Source of the DNA: Candidatus Pseudomonas phytovorans
GTDB taxonomy: Bacteria; Pseudomonadota; Gammaproteobacteria; Pseudomonadales; Pseudomonadaceae
Direction of reading: 5' to 3'
Assembly: GCA_029202525.1 (NCBI GenBank)
Contig: CP119325.1
Location: 1,333,501 to 1,397,500, forward strand
Length of the DNA: 64,000 nucleotides
This document shows, one piece after another, positions 46,492-54,818 of the stretch. The notes beneath the pieces were generated by a model. It was given only the letters and a program-made list of their open reading frames with translations. It was not told the DNA's origin and ran no database searches. Numbering within the stretch: position 1 is the first letter of the stretch; every line of letters starts with the position of its first letter. Both the position numbers and the translations under genes were made by a program.

Positions 46492-47664
46492 ATGGCCCAC
46501 CCCTACAGTGCGCGCAGTCGCGCCATCGAACCCTTTCATGTCATGGCGCTACTGGCCCGGGCCAACGAGCTGCAGGCGGCCGGGCATGACGTAATCCACC
46601 TTGAAATCGGTGAGCCGGACTTCACCACGGCAGCACCGATCATCGCCGCCGGGCAGGCGGCGCTGGCTGCCGGGCACACCCGCTACACCGCCGCACGCGG
46701 CCTGCCGGCACTGCGCGAAGCGATTGCCGGCTTCTATGGCCAGCGCTATGGCCTGAGCATCGACCCGGAGCGCATTCTTGTTACCCCGGGTGGCTCTGGT
46801 GCACTGCTGCTTGCCAGCAGCCTGCTGGTTGACCCAGGCAAGCACTGGCTGCTGGCTGACCCGGGATACCCATGCAACCGCCACTTCCTGCGCCTGGTCG
46901 AGGGTGGGGCGCAGCTGGTGCCGGTGGGCCCCGACGTGAATTATCAGCTGACCGCCGGCCTGGTCGAGCGCTACTGGGACAAGGACACCGTCGGTGCCCT
47001 GGTGGCTTCGCCGGCTAACCCGACCGGTACTGTGCTGGGGCGCGAAGAGTTAGCCAGCCTTGCGAAGGCCACCCATGAGCGCCATGGCCACCTGGTGGTG
47101 GACGAGATCTACCATGGGCTGACCTATGGCATGGATGCGCCAAGCGTACTGGAAGTCGACGATTCGGCGTTCGTCCTGAATAGTTTTTCCAAGTATTTCG
47201 GAATGACCGGCTGGCGTCTTGGCTGGCTGGTGGCGCCGCCCGGCGCAGTGGCCGACCTGGAGAAGCTGGCGCAGAACCTGTACATCAGCGCACCCAGCAT
47301 GGCTCAGTACGCTGCCTTGGCGTGTTTCCAACCTGAAACGCTGGCCATTCTCGAAGAGCGTCGCGCCGAATTTGCCCGCCGCCGCGACTACCTGCTGCCT
47401 GCCCTGCGTGAGTTGGGCTTCCGTATTGCCGTCGAGCCGCAGGGGGCGTTTTACCTGTATGCCGATATCAGTGCCTTTGGCGGCGATGCGTTTGCCTTCT
47501 GCCGGCACTTTCTGGAAACCGAGCACCTGGCCTTTACGCCGGGCCTGGATTTCGGCCGGCACCTGGCCGGGCACCATGTGCGCTTTGCCTACACCCAGAG
47601 CCTGCCGCGCCTGGAGGAGGCGGTGCAGCGCATTGCCCGTGGCCTGCGGAGCTGGCAAGGCTGA
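46492..47664 (+). CDS. PLP-dependent class I/II aminotransferase
   Basis: The 390-residue protein is a fold-type I aminotransferase of the aspartate/alanine-aminotransferase-like group: HLEIGEPDF near residue 35, the [12 protein letters not shown] cofactor loop near 98, SPANPTGT near 165, and the pyridoxal lysine in [16 protein letters not shown] near 230, with a C-terminal arginine in [10 protein letters not shown] that would bind the substrate carboxylate. Substrates cannot be fixed from sequence. A GAGAAGG site precedes the ATG, and the stop TGA overlaps the sfsA start. Confidence 0.9.
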   Translation: MAHPYSARSRAIEPFHVMALLARANELQAAGHDVIHLEIGEPDFTTAAPIIAAGQAALAAGHTRYTAARGLPALREAIAGFYGQRYGLSIDPERILVTPGGSGALLLASSLLVDPGKHWLLADPGYPCNRHFLRLVEGGAQLVPVGPDVNYQLTAGLVERYWDKDTVGALVASPANPTGTVLGREELASLAKATHERHGHLVVDEIYHGLTYGMDAPSVLEVDDSAFVLNSFSKYFGMTGWRLGWLVAPPGAVADLEKLAQNLYISAPSMAQYAALACFQPETLAILEERRAEFARRRDYLLPALRELGFRIAVEPQGAFYLYADISAFGGDAFAFCRHFLETEHLAFTPGLDFGRHLAGHHVRFAYTQSLPRLEEAVQRIARGLRSWQG

Positions 47665-48377
47665 TGCGTTTTTCTCCTGCACTTGAACAAGGTCGCCTGC
47701 TGCGCCGCTACAAGCGCTTTCTGGCCGACATCGAACTGGCCAGCGGCGAGCAGATGACCATTCACTGCCCGAACACCGGCTCCATGCTCAACTGCATGCG
47801 TGAAGGTGGGCAGGTGTGGTTCAGTCGCTCCAATGACCCCAAGCGCAAATTGCCGGGCACCTGGGAAATCAGCGAAACCCCGCAGGGGCGGCTGGCCTGT
47901 GTGAACACCGGGCGGGCCAATGCGCTGGTCGAAGAGGCGCTGCGGGCCGGCGTCATCGCCGAACTGGCCGGTTTCACCGCGCTCAAGCGCGAAGTGGCGT
48001 ACGGTGAGGAAAGCAGCCGCATCGACTTTCGCCTGGAGTTCGACGGCGCCCCAGCGTACGTCGAGGTCAAGAGCGTGACCTTGGGCTACCCCGACAGCGC
48101 CGTTGCAGCCTTCCCCGATGCTGTGACACAGCGCGGTGCCAAGCACCTGCGCGAGCTGGCGAAGTTGGCCCGGCAGGGTGTACGGGCGGTGCAGCTGTAT
48201 TGCGTGAACCTGACCGGGATCGACGCCGTACGCCCGGCCGAGGAAATCGATGCGGCCTATGCGCAGGCCCTGCGCGCTGCGGTGGCGGACGGGGTGGAGG
48301 TGCTGGCCTACGGCACCCGCCTGGACGCTGAAGGCATTGTGATTGATCGCCGCCTGCCAGTGCTGCTTACGCCATGA
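47664..48377 (+). CDS. sfsA: Sugar fermentation stimulation protein homologue SfsA
   Basis: SfsA was named from E. coli maltose metabolism and is a DNA-binding or nuclease-like protein of uncertain role. The 237-residue product has the family landmarks [22 protein letters not shown] near residue 35, RIDFRLEF, and [11 protein letters not shown] near 135, where the D...ExK arrangement resembles a restriction-endonuclease core. It overlaps the preceding aminotransferase by one base; the sfsA-aminotransferase-dksA neighbourhood is common in gammaproteobacteria. Confidence 0.94.
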   Translation: MRFSPALEQGRLLRRYKRFLADIELASGEQMTIHCPNTGSMLNCMREGGQVWFSRSNDPKRKLPGTWEISETPQGRLACVNTGRANALVEEALRAGVIAELAGFTALKREVAYGEESSRIDFRLEFDGAPAYVEVKSVTLGYPDSAVAAFPDAVTQRGAKHLRELAKLARQGVRAVQLYCVNLTGIDAVRPAEEIDAAYAQALRAAVADGVEVLAYGTRLDAEGIVIDRRLPVLLTP

Positions 48378-48684
48378 GCCAGATGCCTTGGCTGTCTTCG
48401 CGGCAGCCAAGGGTTTGCAGTTGCTCGCCCTCGCAGGGACCGGCCACGCATTCACCGCTTTCGATCAGGAACAGTGCCCCGTGATGGGCGCAGTGGATCA
48501 GGCTGGCGCTGTCATCAAGAAACCCATCTTCTGCCCAATTCAAAGGAATGCCCCGGTGCGGGCACCGGTTGCGATAGAGGTACACCTGGCCTTGGCGGCG
48601 CACGCCGAGCAGTTCTAGGCCGTCTACGCTGAAGGCGCGGCTTTGGCCTTCGGCCAGCGCGTGTGAGCTACAAAGGAAATGCAT
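48367..48684 (-). CDS. Small Rieske [2Fe-2S] protein
   Basis: The 105-residue protein is a single ferredoxin-type Rieske domain: the cluster ligands lie in [11 protein letters not shown] (C-x-H) near residue 40 and HCAHHGALF (C-x2-H) near 64. It has no signal or membrane anchor and resembles stand-alone Rieske proteins related to the NirD/dioxygenase ferredoxins; the partner is unknown. It is convergent with sfsA, the ends overlapping by 11 bases, and divergent from the haem transport genes. Confidence 0.88.
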   Translation of the reverse strand: MHFLCSSHALAEGQSRAFSVDGLELLGVRRQGQVYLYRNRCPHRGIPLNWAEDGFLDDSASLIHCAHHGALFLIESGECVAGPCEGEQLQTLGCREDSQGIWLMA

Positions 48685-48728
48685 GGCAAGGACGGCTCAT
48701 GTAACAGATGATGACTTGACGCTTCAAT

Positions 48729-48747
48729 GCGAATAATTATCAAATTG
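48729..48747. promoter_or_regulatory. Candidate Fur box upstream of hmuT
   Basis: The 19-base segment GCGAATAATTATCAAATTG matches the classical Fur consensus at about 11 of 19 positions, including the AATTATCA core. Its place before a haem importer supports it, but the match is only moderate. Confidence 0.5.
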
Positions 48748-48832
48748 CCCGCATTCGCTGCGCCTGACTATCTATGGTGCGCAGTTCTGCCGCCCGCCAC
48801 AAGGCGTGCGGCTTGCCTTCAGAAGGAACCCG

Positions 48833-49717
48833 ATGATGCGCCGTCCAGTCGCCTTGCTCGCCCTGTGCGCAAGCCTTGTGCTCTCCACCCAGGCCCTGGC
48901 GGCCGAGTTGCCGCAACGCTGGGTCAGCGCGGGTGGCGCCCTGAGCGAGTGGATCACCGCACTGGGCGGCGAAGCCCGGCTGGTCGGTGTGGACACCACC
49001 AGCCAGCACCCGGCATCTTTGAAGTCATTGCCCAGTGTGGGTTACCAGCGGCAGTTGTCGGCTGAAGGCATTCTAAGCCTGCGCCCGGATGTACTGGTGG
49101 GCACAGAGGAAATGGGCCCGCCGCCAGTATTGGCGCAAATCCGCAAGGCCGGCGTGCGGGTCGAGTTGTTCTCCAGCAAGGCCGAACTGGCAGCCGTGGA
49201 TGAAAACCTCAAGCATCTGGGGCAATTGCTCGGCGCAGAGCAACAAGCTTCGACGTTGGCGGCGGGTTATCACCAGCAAATCGAGGCTGTGCAGGCCAAG
49301 GTCAAGCAGGCGCAGAACGGGCAAAAGGCACCTGGGGTGTTACTGCTGGTCGGGCACGCCGGTGCCAAGCCGCTGATCGCCGGGCAGGGCACAGCGGGTG
49401 ACTGGCTGCTGGGCCAGGCAGGCGGGCATAACCTGGCAGAGCATCATGGCTACAAGAATTTCTCCAATGAAGCACTGGCGGCGCTGGACCCGGATGTCAT
49501 CGTGTTCTCCGACCGGGCGTTAGCCGACGAGCAGGCATTGCAGGCGCTGCTGAAAGAAAACCCCGCGCTGGCGGCTTCGCGCGCCTTACGGGAGAAACGC
49601 CTGGTATCGCTTGACCCGACGTTGTTGGTCGGCGGGCTTGGGCCGCGCCTGCCTGCAACCTTGGGGTCACTGGCAGCCACCTTCTACCCGGCAGCCCAGG
49701 CCAGCTTCGCGAAATGA
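48833..49717 (+). CDS. hmuT: Haem ABC transporter, periplasmic haem-binding protein
   Basis: HmuT/PhuT-type proteins carry haem across the periplasm to the HmuUV permease. From ATG 48833 the 294-residue protein has a Sec signal peptide (VALLALCASLVLSTQALAAE, cleavage near residue 23) and the helical-backbone cluster A-2/BtuF-like fold: RWVSAGGALSEWITALGG at the start, VGVDTTSQHP, LRPDVLVGTEEMGPP and LDPDVIVFSDRA. AAGGA precedes the start; ATG 48836 is equivalent. It overlaps hmuU by ATGA. Confidence 0.95.
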   Translation: MMRRPVALLALCASLVLSTQALAAELPQRWVSAGGALSEWITALGGEARLVGVDTTSQHPASLKSLPSVGYQRQLSAEGILSLRPDVLVGTEEMGPPPVLAQIRKAGVRVELFSSKAELAAVDENLKHLGQLLGAEQQASTLAAGYHQQIEAVQAKVKQAQNGQKAPGVLLLVGHAGAKPLIAGQGTAGDWLLGQAGGHNLAEHHGYKNFSNEALAALDPDVIVFSDRALADEQALQALLKENPALAASRALREKRLVSLDPTLLVGGLGPRLPATLGSLAATFYPAAQASFAK

Positions 49718-50751
49718 AGCAGCGGGTCCAATCACGTACGTTGTTCATTTGTCTGAGCCTGTTGTGCCTGTTGGCAGTGTGGCTGTCGCTGGCCCTGGGG
49801 CCGGTCAGCCTGCCGCTGTTCGACACCCTGCGCGCGGGCCTGCGCCTGCTGGGGCTGCCGATCGCGGCCGACGGCTTGCAGCAGGCCGAGATGATCCTGG
49901 GCCAGATCCGCCTGCCGCGTACCCTTTTGGGGCTGGCGGTGGGCGCGGTGCTGGCGCTGTCCGGCGTGGCCATGCAGGGGTTGTTCCGCAACCCGCTGGC
50001 CGATCCAGGGCTGGTAGGGGTCGCTGCAGGGGCAGCCATGGGGGCTGCGGTCGCTATTGTCGGTGGTGCGTGGTTTGGCGGCATGCCGGAGGCTTTCGCG
50101 CCCTACTTGCTGTCGTTTTGCGCTTTTGTCGGGGGGCTAGGAGTAACCGCGCTGGTCTACCGCCTGGGGCGGCGCGATGGCCAGACCAACGTCGCCACGA
50201 TGCTGCTGGCGGGTGTAGCCATGACTGCACTCGGTGGCGCGGCCGTCGGGCTGTTCTCTTACCTGGCCGACGACGCCACCCTGCGCACGCTGACTTTCTG
50301 GAACCTCGGCAGCCTGAACGGTGCCAGCTACGACCGGCTGTGGCCGTTGCTGCTGGTGGCGGCGGGGGTGGCGGTATGGCTGCCGCGCCGGGCAAAGGCA
50401 CTGAATGCCCTGTTGCTGGGTGAGTCGGAAGCGCGCCACCTGGGCGTTGACGTGGAGCGGCTCAAGCGCGAGCTGGTGTTCTGCACGGCGCTGGGCGTGG
50501 GCGCGGCAGTGGCTGCCGCGGGGCTGATCGGTTTCATCGGCCTGGTGGTGCCGCACCTGGTGCGCTTGCTGGCCGGGCCTGATCACCGCGTGGTGCTGCC
50601 TGCCTCGTTGCTGGCGGGGGGCGTGCTGATGCTGTTCGCCGACCTGGCGGCGCGCCTGCTGCTGGCACCGGCCGAGTTGCCGATTGGTATCGTAACGGCC
50701 TTCATCGGTGCGCCGTTCTTTCTGTTTTTGCTGATACGAGGGCGCAGTTGA
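49714..50751 (+). CDS. hmuU: Haem ABC transporter, permease
   Basis: This is a FecCD-family inner-membrane permease of 345 residues with about ten hydrophobic segments, including the family-typical [42 protein letters not shown] block near residue 70 and [23 protein letters not shown] near 270, which contacts the ATPase. It partners HmuT and HmuV, whose genes overlap it on both sides. Confidence 0.96.
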   Translation: MKQRVQSRTLFICLSLLCLLAVWLSLALGPVSLPLFDTLRAGLRLLGLPIAADGLQQAEMILGQIRLPRTLLGLAVGAVLALSGVAMQGLFRNPLADPGLVGVAAGAAMGAAVAIVGGAWFGGMPEAFAPYLLSFCAFVGGLGVTALVYRLGRRDGQTNVATMLLAGVAMTALGGAAVGLFSYLADDATLRTLTFWNLGSLNGASYDRLWPLLLVAAGVAVWLPRRAKALNALLLGESEARHLGVDVERLKRELVFCTALGVGAAVAAAGLIGFIGLVVPHLVRLLAGPDHRVVLPASLLAGGVLMLFADLAARLLLAPAELPIGIVTAFIGAPFFLFLLIRGRS

Positions 50752-51518
50752 TGTTGCAAGTCCAAGGCCTGCACCTGCGGCGGGGCAGCAATGATGTGCT
50801 GCACGACATCAACCTGCAGCTGAGCCCGGGGCAGGTGGTGGGTGTGCTCGGCCCCAACGGTGCCGGCAAGAGCAGCCTGCTGGGTGTGCTGTGTGGCGAG
50901 TTGGCGCCCGACCGTGGGCAGGTGACGCTGCAGGGGCGCCCCTTGACCGATTGGCCTGGACAGGAGCGGGCCAGGCGCCTGGCCGTTTTGCCACAGGTGT
51001 CCAGCCTGGGTTTTTCGTTCCGGGTCGAGGAAGTGGTGGGTATGGGGCGCATGCCGCATGGCACCGGGCAACGGCGCGATGCGGAAATTGTCGAAGCGGC
51101 GTTGCAGGCGGCGGATGCCTGGCACCTGGTGGAGCGCAGTTACCTGGCGTTATCCGGTGGCGAGCGGCAGCGGGTGCATCTGGCCCGCGTGCTGGCGCAA
51201 CTTTGGCCGGGCGAAGAGGGCGCTACGCTGCTGCTCGACGAACCGACTTCGATGCTCGACCCACTGCACCAGCACACCACACTCGAATCCGTACGCCGTT
51301 TCGCCGATCGCGGCGCTGCGGTACTGGTGATCCTGCATGACCTGAACCTTGCCGCGCGCTACTGTGACCGTATCCTGTTGCTGGAGCAGGGGCGCAGTCA
51401 TGCGTTTGCTTCGCCCGAAGAGGTGCTGACGCCAGCGGCGTTGAGGGCGGTCTACGGAATCGACGTGCTGGTGCAGGCGCACCCGGAGCGTGGGCATCCG
51501 CTGATCATCGCCCGTTAG
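50751..51518 (+). CDS. hmuV: Haem ABC transporter, ATP-binding protein
   Basis: The 255-residue ATPase has Walker [10 protein letters not shown] near residue 37, the ABC signature LSGGERQRV near 140, Walker [13 protein letters not shown] and the switch [16 protein letters not shown] 50751 is used; it overlaps the hmuU stop (TGATG). The insertion [18 protein letters not shown] before Walker B is typical of haem-import ATPases. No outer-membrane receptor or HmuS-type cytoplasmic protein is encoded nearby. Confidence 0.96.
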   Translation: MLQVQGLHLRRGSNDVLHDINLQLSPGQVVGVLGPNGAGKSSLLGVLCGELAPDRGQVTLQGRPLTDWPGQERARRLAVLPQVSSLGFSFRVEEVVGMGRMPHGTGQRRDAEIVEAALQAADAWHLVERSYLALSGGERQRVHLARVLAQLWPGEEGATLLLDEPTSMLDPLHQHTTLESVRRFADRGAAVLVILHDLNLAARYCDRILLLEQGRSHAFASPEEVLTPAALRAVYGIDVLVQAHPERGHPLIIAR

Positions 51519-51524
51519 GAGGCA

Positions 51525-52415
51525 TTGCCCATGCGACACCTGCTGCTGTTCGGTTTCTCGTTTTGCCTGATGTTGTCTCTGGGTGGCTGCCAGGCCAGCC
51601 TGCCGCCCTTGCCCCCTTGGCAGAGCAGTGAGGGGCGCACGCATGCCGAGTTGGGGCACATCATCGACCTTGCCAGCGGCCAGGCGATCAGCCCTGAGCA
51701 ACTGGTGCACCGCCTGGCCGGCATTCCCCGTGTGCTGGTGGGCGAAAAACATGACAACCCGGACCATCATGCGCTGCAACTCTGGCTGCTGCAGGCTTTG
51801 CAGGGGCAGCGCGCGCAAGGCAGCCTGTTGCTGGAAATGCTGCAGCCCGAGCAGCAAGCGCTGGTCGACAAGGTTCAGGGGCAGCCCATATCGGCAGACT
51901 TGCCCAAGGCACTGGCCTGGCAGGAGGGTTGGGATTGGCAGCTATATGGCCCGATAGTGCGTGAGGCCTTGCAGCAGCGAGTGCCACTGTTGGCGGCCAA
52001 CCTGTCACCTGGCGAGATGCGCCAGGCCTATCGGCAGCCGGCTGCGTTAACGGGCGAAAGGTCCAACAGGCCAGCGGTAAAGGCCGCATTGCTGGAACAG
52101 GTGCGCGCCGGGCATTGTGGGATGCTGCCGGAAACCCAGTTGCCGGCGATGCTGGCCGTGCAGCAGCAGCGCGACCGGCGCATGGCCGAACGCATGCTGG
52201 CGGCGCCGCAACCCGCACTGCTGTTTGCCGGGGCTTATCACGTGCGCAAGGACCTGGGTGTGCCGTTGCATCTGGCTGATCTGGGTGCTTCCGGGGAGAG
52301 CAAGGTATTGCTGTTTGCCGAGGTGGGTGAGCAGGTTGAACCCGCCGAGGCTGATTACGTGTGGTACACGGCGGCGATGCCGGAGCAGGATTATTGCGCG
52401 CAGTTTCGCCAGTAA
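51525..52415 (+). CDS. ChaN-like haem-associated lipoprotein (PhuW-like)
   Basis: The 296-residue protein begins with a lipoprotein signal (LLLFGFSFCLMLSLGGC, lipobox LGGC with Cys near residue 22) and has a DUF399/ChaN domain: VLVGEKHDNPDHHALQL near residue 68, LLEML near 100, and FAGAYHVRKDLGVPLHL near 230. ChaN of Campylobacter binds haem pairs, and an equivalent gene (phuW) closes the phu haem operon of P. aeruginosa (from memory). It begins 6 bases after hmuV, so it is the last gene of this operon. Confidence 0.87.
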   Translation: MPMRHLLLFGFSFCLMLSLGGCQASLPPLPPWQSSEGRTHAELGHIIDLASGQAISPEQLVHRLAGIPRVLVGEKHDNPDHHALQLWLLQALQGQRAQGSLLLEMLQPEQQALVDKVQGQPISADLPKALAWQEGWDWQLYGPIVREALQQRVPLLAANLSPGEMRQAYRQPAALTGERSNRPAVKAALLEQVRAGHCGMLPETQLPAMLAVQQQRDRRMAERMLAAPQPALLFAGAYHVRKDLGVPLHLADLGASGESKVLLFAEVGEQVEPAEADYVWYTAAMPEQDYCAQFRQ

Positions 52416-52461
52416 TGTGAGCGGTGGCACGGCCGGGCAGGCGGCACAAAAAACTACAGGC

Positions 52462-52489
52462 AAAAAAAGACCCGGCAAAAAGCCGGGTC
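52462..52489 (-). terminator. Rho-independent terminator of prrF
   Basis: An 8-bp GACCCGGC/GCCGGGTC stem with a 5-base T loop (52469-52489) is followed on the reverse strand by seven T residues. Read on the + strand the hairpin could also help end the haem operon, which converges on it 47 bases after its stop. Confidence 0.92.
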
Positions 52490-52575
52490 AATAACCGTGA
52501 TTAGCCTGATGAGGAGATAATCTGAGAGTCCGAACCAGGGGCTCTTAGCTTATCCAACCAGTCTCGCGACCAGTT
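52462..52575 (-). ncRNA. prrF: Iron-regulated small RNA PrrF
   Basis: The reverse strand encodes an RNA of about 114 bases starting AACTGGTCGCGAGAC near 52575 and containing the PrrF core CAGATTATCTCCTCATCAGG and GCTAATCACGG (about 52498-52525), which pairs with mRNAs such as sodB in pseudomonads. It ends with a GACCCGGC-TTTTT-GCCGGGTC hairpin and seven T residues. The promoter is TTGACT (52609-52604), a 16-base spacer and TATGAT (52587-52582), with a Fur box over the -10. PrrF represses iron-using proteins under iron starvation. Confidence 0.95.
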
Positions 52576-52577
52576 GT

Positions 52578-52596
52578 GATAATCATAACGATTCTC
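52578..52596. promoter_or_regulatory. Fur box controlling prrF
   Basis: GATAATCATAACGATTCTC matches the 19-base consensus at 15 positions and overlaps the -10 element of the prrF promoter, so iron-loaded Fur would block transcription. Confidence 0.88.
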
Positions 52597-52623
52597 ATTT
52601 CGTAGTCAATCCCCCTCCCGCGA

Positions 52624-52902
52624 TTATTTTGAATTTTTTTGCGTAGGGGTCTTCGCGTCCAGTTGTTGATTGAGTGCTTCTTTGCGCTCGAGCGGCAAAT
52701 CGTTCCAGTGCATGTCCAGCAGGGCGCCTTCAATCGCGTACAGCAACACCTTGGAGGCGCGGAACCCGCGAGTCTTCACGGCCTGGTAAGCACCCACCGC
52801 ACCCAGGCGGCGCAGATCCGATGCACTGTGGATGCCAGCCGCATGCAGCCACTGCGCAGAGGTCTTGCCAAGGTTCTTCAGGTGCTGCAATTCATCGTTC
52901 AT
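52624..52902 (-). CDS. TfoX/Sxy C-terminal-domain protein
   Basis: The 92-residue protein consists only of the TfoX C-terminal helix-hairpin-helix-like domain: LKNLGKTSAQWLHAAGIHSASDLRRLGAVGAYQAVK at residues 8-44, then LLYAIEGALLDMHWNDLP. The N-terminal TfoX domain found in the competence regulator is absent, and no gene for it is adjacent, so a role in competence is not supported. AGGAGGC lies before the ATG. It lies upstream of prrF on the same strand. Confidence 0.85.
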   Translation of the reverse strand: MNDELQHLKNLGKTSAQWLHAAGIHSASDLRRLGAVGAYQAVKTRGFRASKVLLYAIEGALLDMHWNDLPLERKEALNQQLDAKTPTQKNSK

Positions 52903-53023
52903 CTAGCCTCCTTGCGATGGCTGAACGGGTCTTGGGGGATAAATCGCGAGCAGGTCAGAGAGGAGTGTAGCGGGGGTTAAGAAATGCGCGGCCTTTTGCC
53001 ATCGGGCCGTTTCTGGGCCTGTA

Positions 53024-53122
53024 CCGGCCTCTTCGCGGGTGAACCCGCTCCCACGTGTACTGCACCAGCCTCAAGGCTTGCATGGCACTTTGTGGGAGCG
53101 GGTTTACCCGCGAAGAGGCCGG
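53024..53122. repeat. Inverted REP pair (variant stem)
   Basis: Copies at 53024-53054 and 53091-53122 have GGGT-GAA-CCC and GGGT-TTA-CCC in the stem where others have GGGC-NNG-CCC, with pairing kept. Confidence 0.88.
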
Positions 53123-53140
53123 TGCAGGAAAACGGCGGGC

Positions 53141-54742
53141 TTACAGGCCAGGCAACCGTTGGCGAATCTGCTCGATCACCTGGTCCATGCTGCCAGCGTC
53201 CTGGGTATCAACGCCGGTGCTTTGTGCCAGCTCCTGCGCATTCAGCGGCTCTCGACTCGCTTGCTGGGCCTTGATCACAGCCAGGGTGGCATCAGACGGG
53301 TCGGTGTTTTCGACCTGACGCTGCTCCAGCCAGCTGGCGATGACGGCCTCTGGGGCGTGGCAGTCGAGGATCAGGAACGGTGCGCCGGTCTGGCTGGCGA
53401 TCTCTGCTGCAGCCTGGCGCTGTTCATGCTTGAGGTAGGTGGCATCCAGCACCACCGGGAAGCCGGCGCGCAGAACGGTTGCTGCGACTTCGTGCAGGCG
53501 TTGGTACGTGGCGGCACTGGCATCGTGGTCATAAATACCGGTAGTCAGTTGGCCTACGTTGTCTTGCGGCTGCTCACCGAACAGGCGTTTGCGCTCGACA
53601 TCAGAGCGCACGCGGATGGCGCCCAAGGCCTCGACCAGGCGCATTGCCACGTGGCTCTTGCCCACTGCCGAAACACCATGGGTGATGGCCAGCAGCCGCG
53701 AAGGGATGGCGCTATAGCTTTCCGCCAGGTTGGCGTAGTTGCGGTAGGTGCGCAGGGTTGTGGCCCGTTGCACGCCATCGGCATTGGCCGGCATGCTGAA
53801 CAGCGCGACTTTGGCCCGTACCAGGGCGCGATAGGCTTTGTAGAAGTTGAGCACTTCCAGGCCTTCATAATCGCCGGTCAACTCCAGGTACTGGCTGATG
53901 AAGCGTCGTGCCAGGCACTTGAGGCCGCGGTCTTCCAGGTCCATGGCGAGGAACCCGGTGTCGGCCCAGACATCGGTCATGCGGAACGGTTCGTTGAACT
54001 CGATGCAGTCGAAGATCACTACCTGGCCGTTGATCAGGGTGGCGTTGCCCAGGTGGATGTCGCCGTGGCACTCGCGGGTGAAGCCATTGGCTTTACGCGA
54101 GGCGAACAGGCCTTGCAGCCGGTCGAAACTGCTCCGCGCCCAAGCCTGCAGGTTATCCAGTTGCAGCAGGTCGGCCTTGTCGCTGAGGAATGGGCGGATC
54201 TGTTCGAAATTCTGCTCCACCGGGGCCATGACGCTTTCAGGCGAGCCATAGGGCTGCTCGGCAGATACCTTTGGGGTTTGCAGGTGGAACTCGGCGATTT
54301 GCCGGGCCATCTGGTCGATGTGCGCGGCGTTCAATTCGCCATTGGCCTGCAGGGTGCTGAGCATCTGCCCCTGGGGGAACTGGCGCATCTTCAGCGCGTA
54401 TTCGATCGCCTCGCCTTCGCCACCGATCTGCGGCGCTTCGGCGCTACCGGTGACCGGCAATACTTCCAGATAAAGGCCGTCGGTCAGGCGCTGGTTCAGG
54501 CGCAACTCTTCGTTACAGAAATGCTGGCGCTGGCCCAGTTCGGTGAAGTCGAGGAAGCCGAAGTTCATCGGTTTCTTGATCTTGTAGGCGTACTCGCCGG
54601 TAAGCAGCACCCAGGAGATATGCGTCTCGATGAGCTGGAACCCATCCACGGGGTGGGGGTACAGGGCTGGGTTCTGCAACGCAGTGATAAGGGCTTGGCT
54701 CACGGGAAATCCTTCCGACGGCAGGGAATTCGAATGCGCCAT
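53141..54742 (-). CDS. Bifunctional aminoglycoside-phosphotransferase-like/P-loop ATPase protein
   Basis: The 533-residue protein has an N-terminal kinase-like half (about 1-330) with the phosphotransferase catalytic motif HGDIHLGNATLI and IFDCIEFNEPFR near residue 220, and a C-terminal P-loop NTPase half with GVSAVGKSHVA near 360 (Walker A) and VLDATYLKHEQR near 440. This fusion is widespread and uncharacterised; there is no sign that it modifies antibiotics. I use ATG 54742; TTG 54751 is an alternative. It is divergent from mrcB with a 76-base shared upstream region. Confidence 0.82.
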   Translation of the reverse strand: MAHSNSLPSEGFPVSQALITALQNPALYPHPVDGFQLIETHISWVLLTGEYAYKIKKPMNFGFLDFTELGQRQHFCNEELRLNQRLTDGLYLEVLPVTGSAEAPQIGGEGEAIEYALKMRQFPQGQMLSTLQANGELNAAHIDQMARQIAEFHLQTPKVSAEQPYGSPESVMAPVEQNFEQIRPFLSDKADLLQLDNLQAWARSSFDRLQGLFASRKANGFTRECHGDIHLGNATLINGQVVIFDCIEFNEPFRMTDVWADTGFLAMDLEDRGLKCLARRFISQYLELTGDYEGLEVLNFYKAYRALVRAKVALFSMPANADGVQRATTLRTYRNYANLAESYSAIPSRLLAITHGVSAVGKSHVAMRLVEALGAIRVRSDVERKRLFGEQPQDNVGQLTTGIYDHDASAATYQRLHEVAATVLRAGFPVVLDATYLKHEQRQAAAEIASQTGAPFLILDCHAPEAVIASWLEQRQVENTDPSDATLAVIKAQQASREPLNAQELAQSTGVDTQDAGSMDQVIEQIRQRLPGL

Positions 54743-54804
54743 TATGGTCAATGGTGCCGTCCCTGCCTACCGCTGGGCCGCCTGCCCAGCCTTTATAAAG
54801 TGCG

Positions 54805-54810
54805 TATAAT
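54805..54810 (+). promoter_or_regulatory. -10 element of mrcB, almost at the start codon
   Basis: A perfect TATAAT lies only 8 bases before the mrcB ATG, with a poor -35 (CTGCCC at 54782-54787) 17 bases upstream. A transcript starting about 7 bases downstream would have a leader of only one or two bases. Confidence 0.5.
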
Positions 54811-54818
54811 CCGCCGCC

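Noticed and set aside
52624..52902. Competence regulator call for the TfoX-domain protein
   Set aside because: Only the C-terminal domain is present; the regulatory N-terminal domain is missing and no competence genes are nearby.
53141..54742. Antibiotic-resistance reading of the phosphotransferase-like protein
   Set aside because: The kinase-like motif is shared by many housekeeping proteins, and the fusion to a P-loop ATPase is a common chromosomal family.
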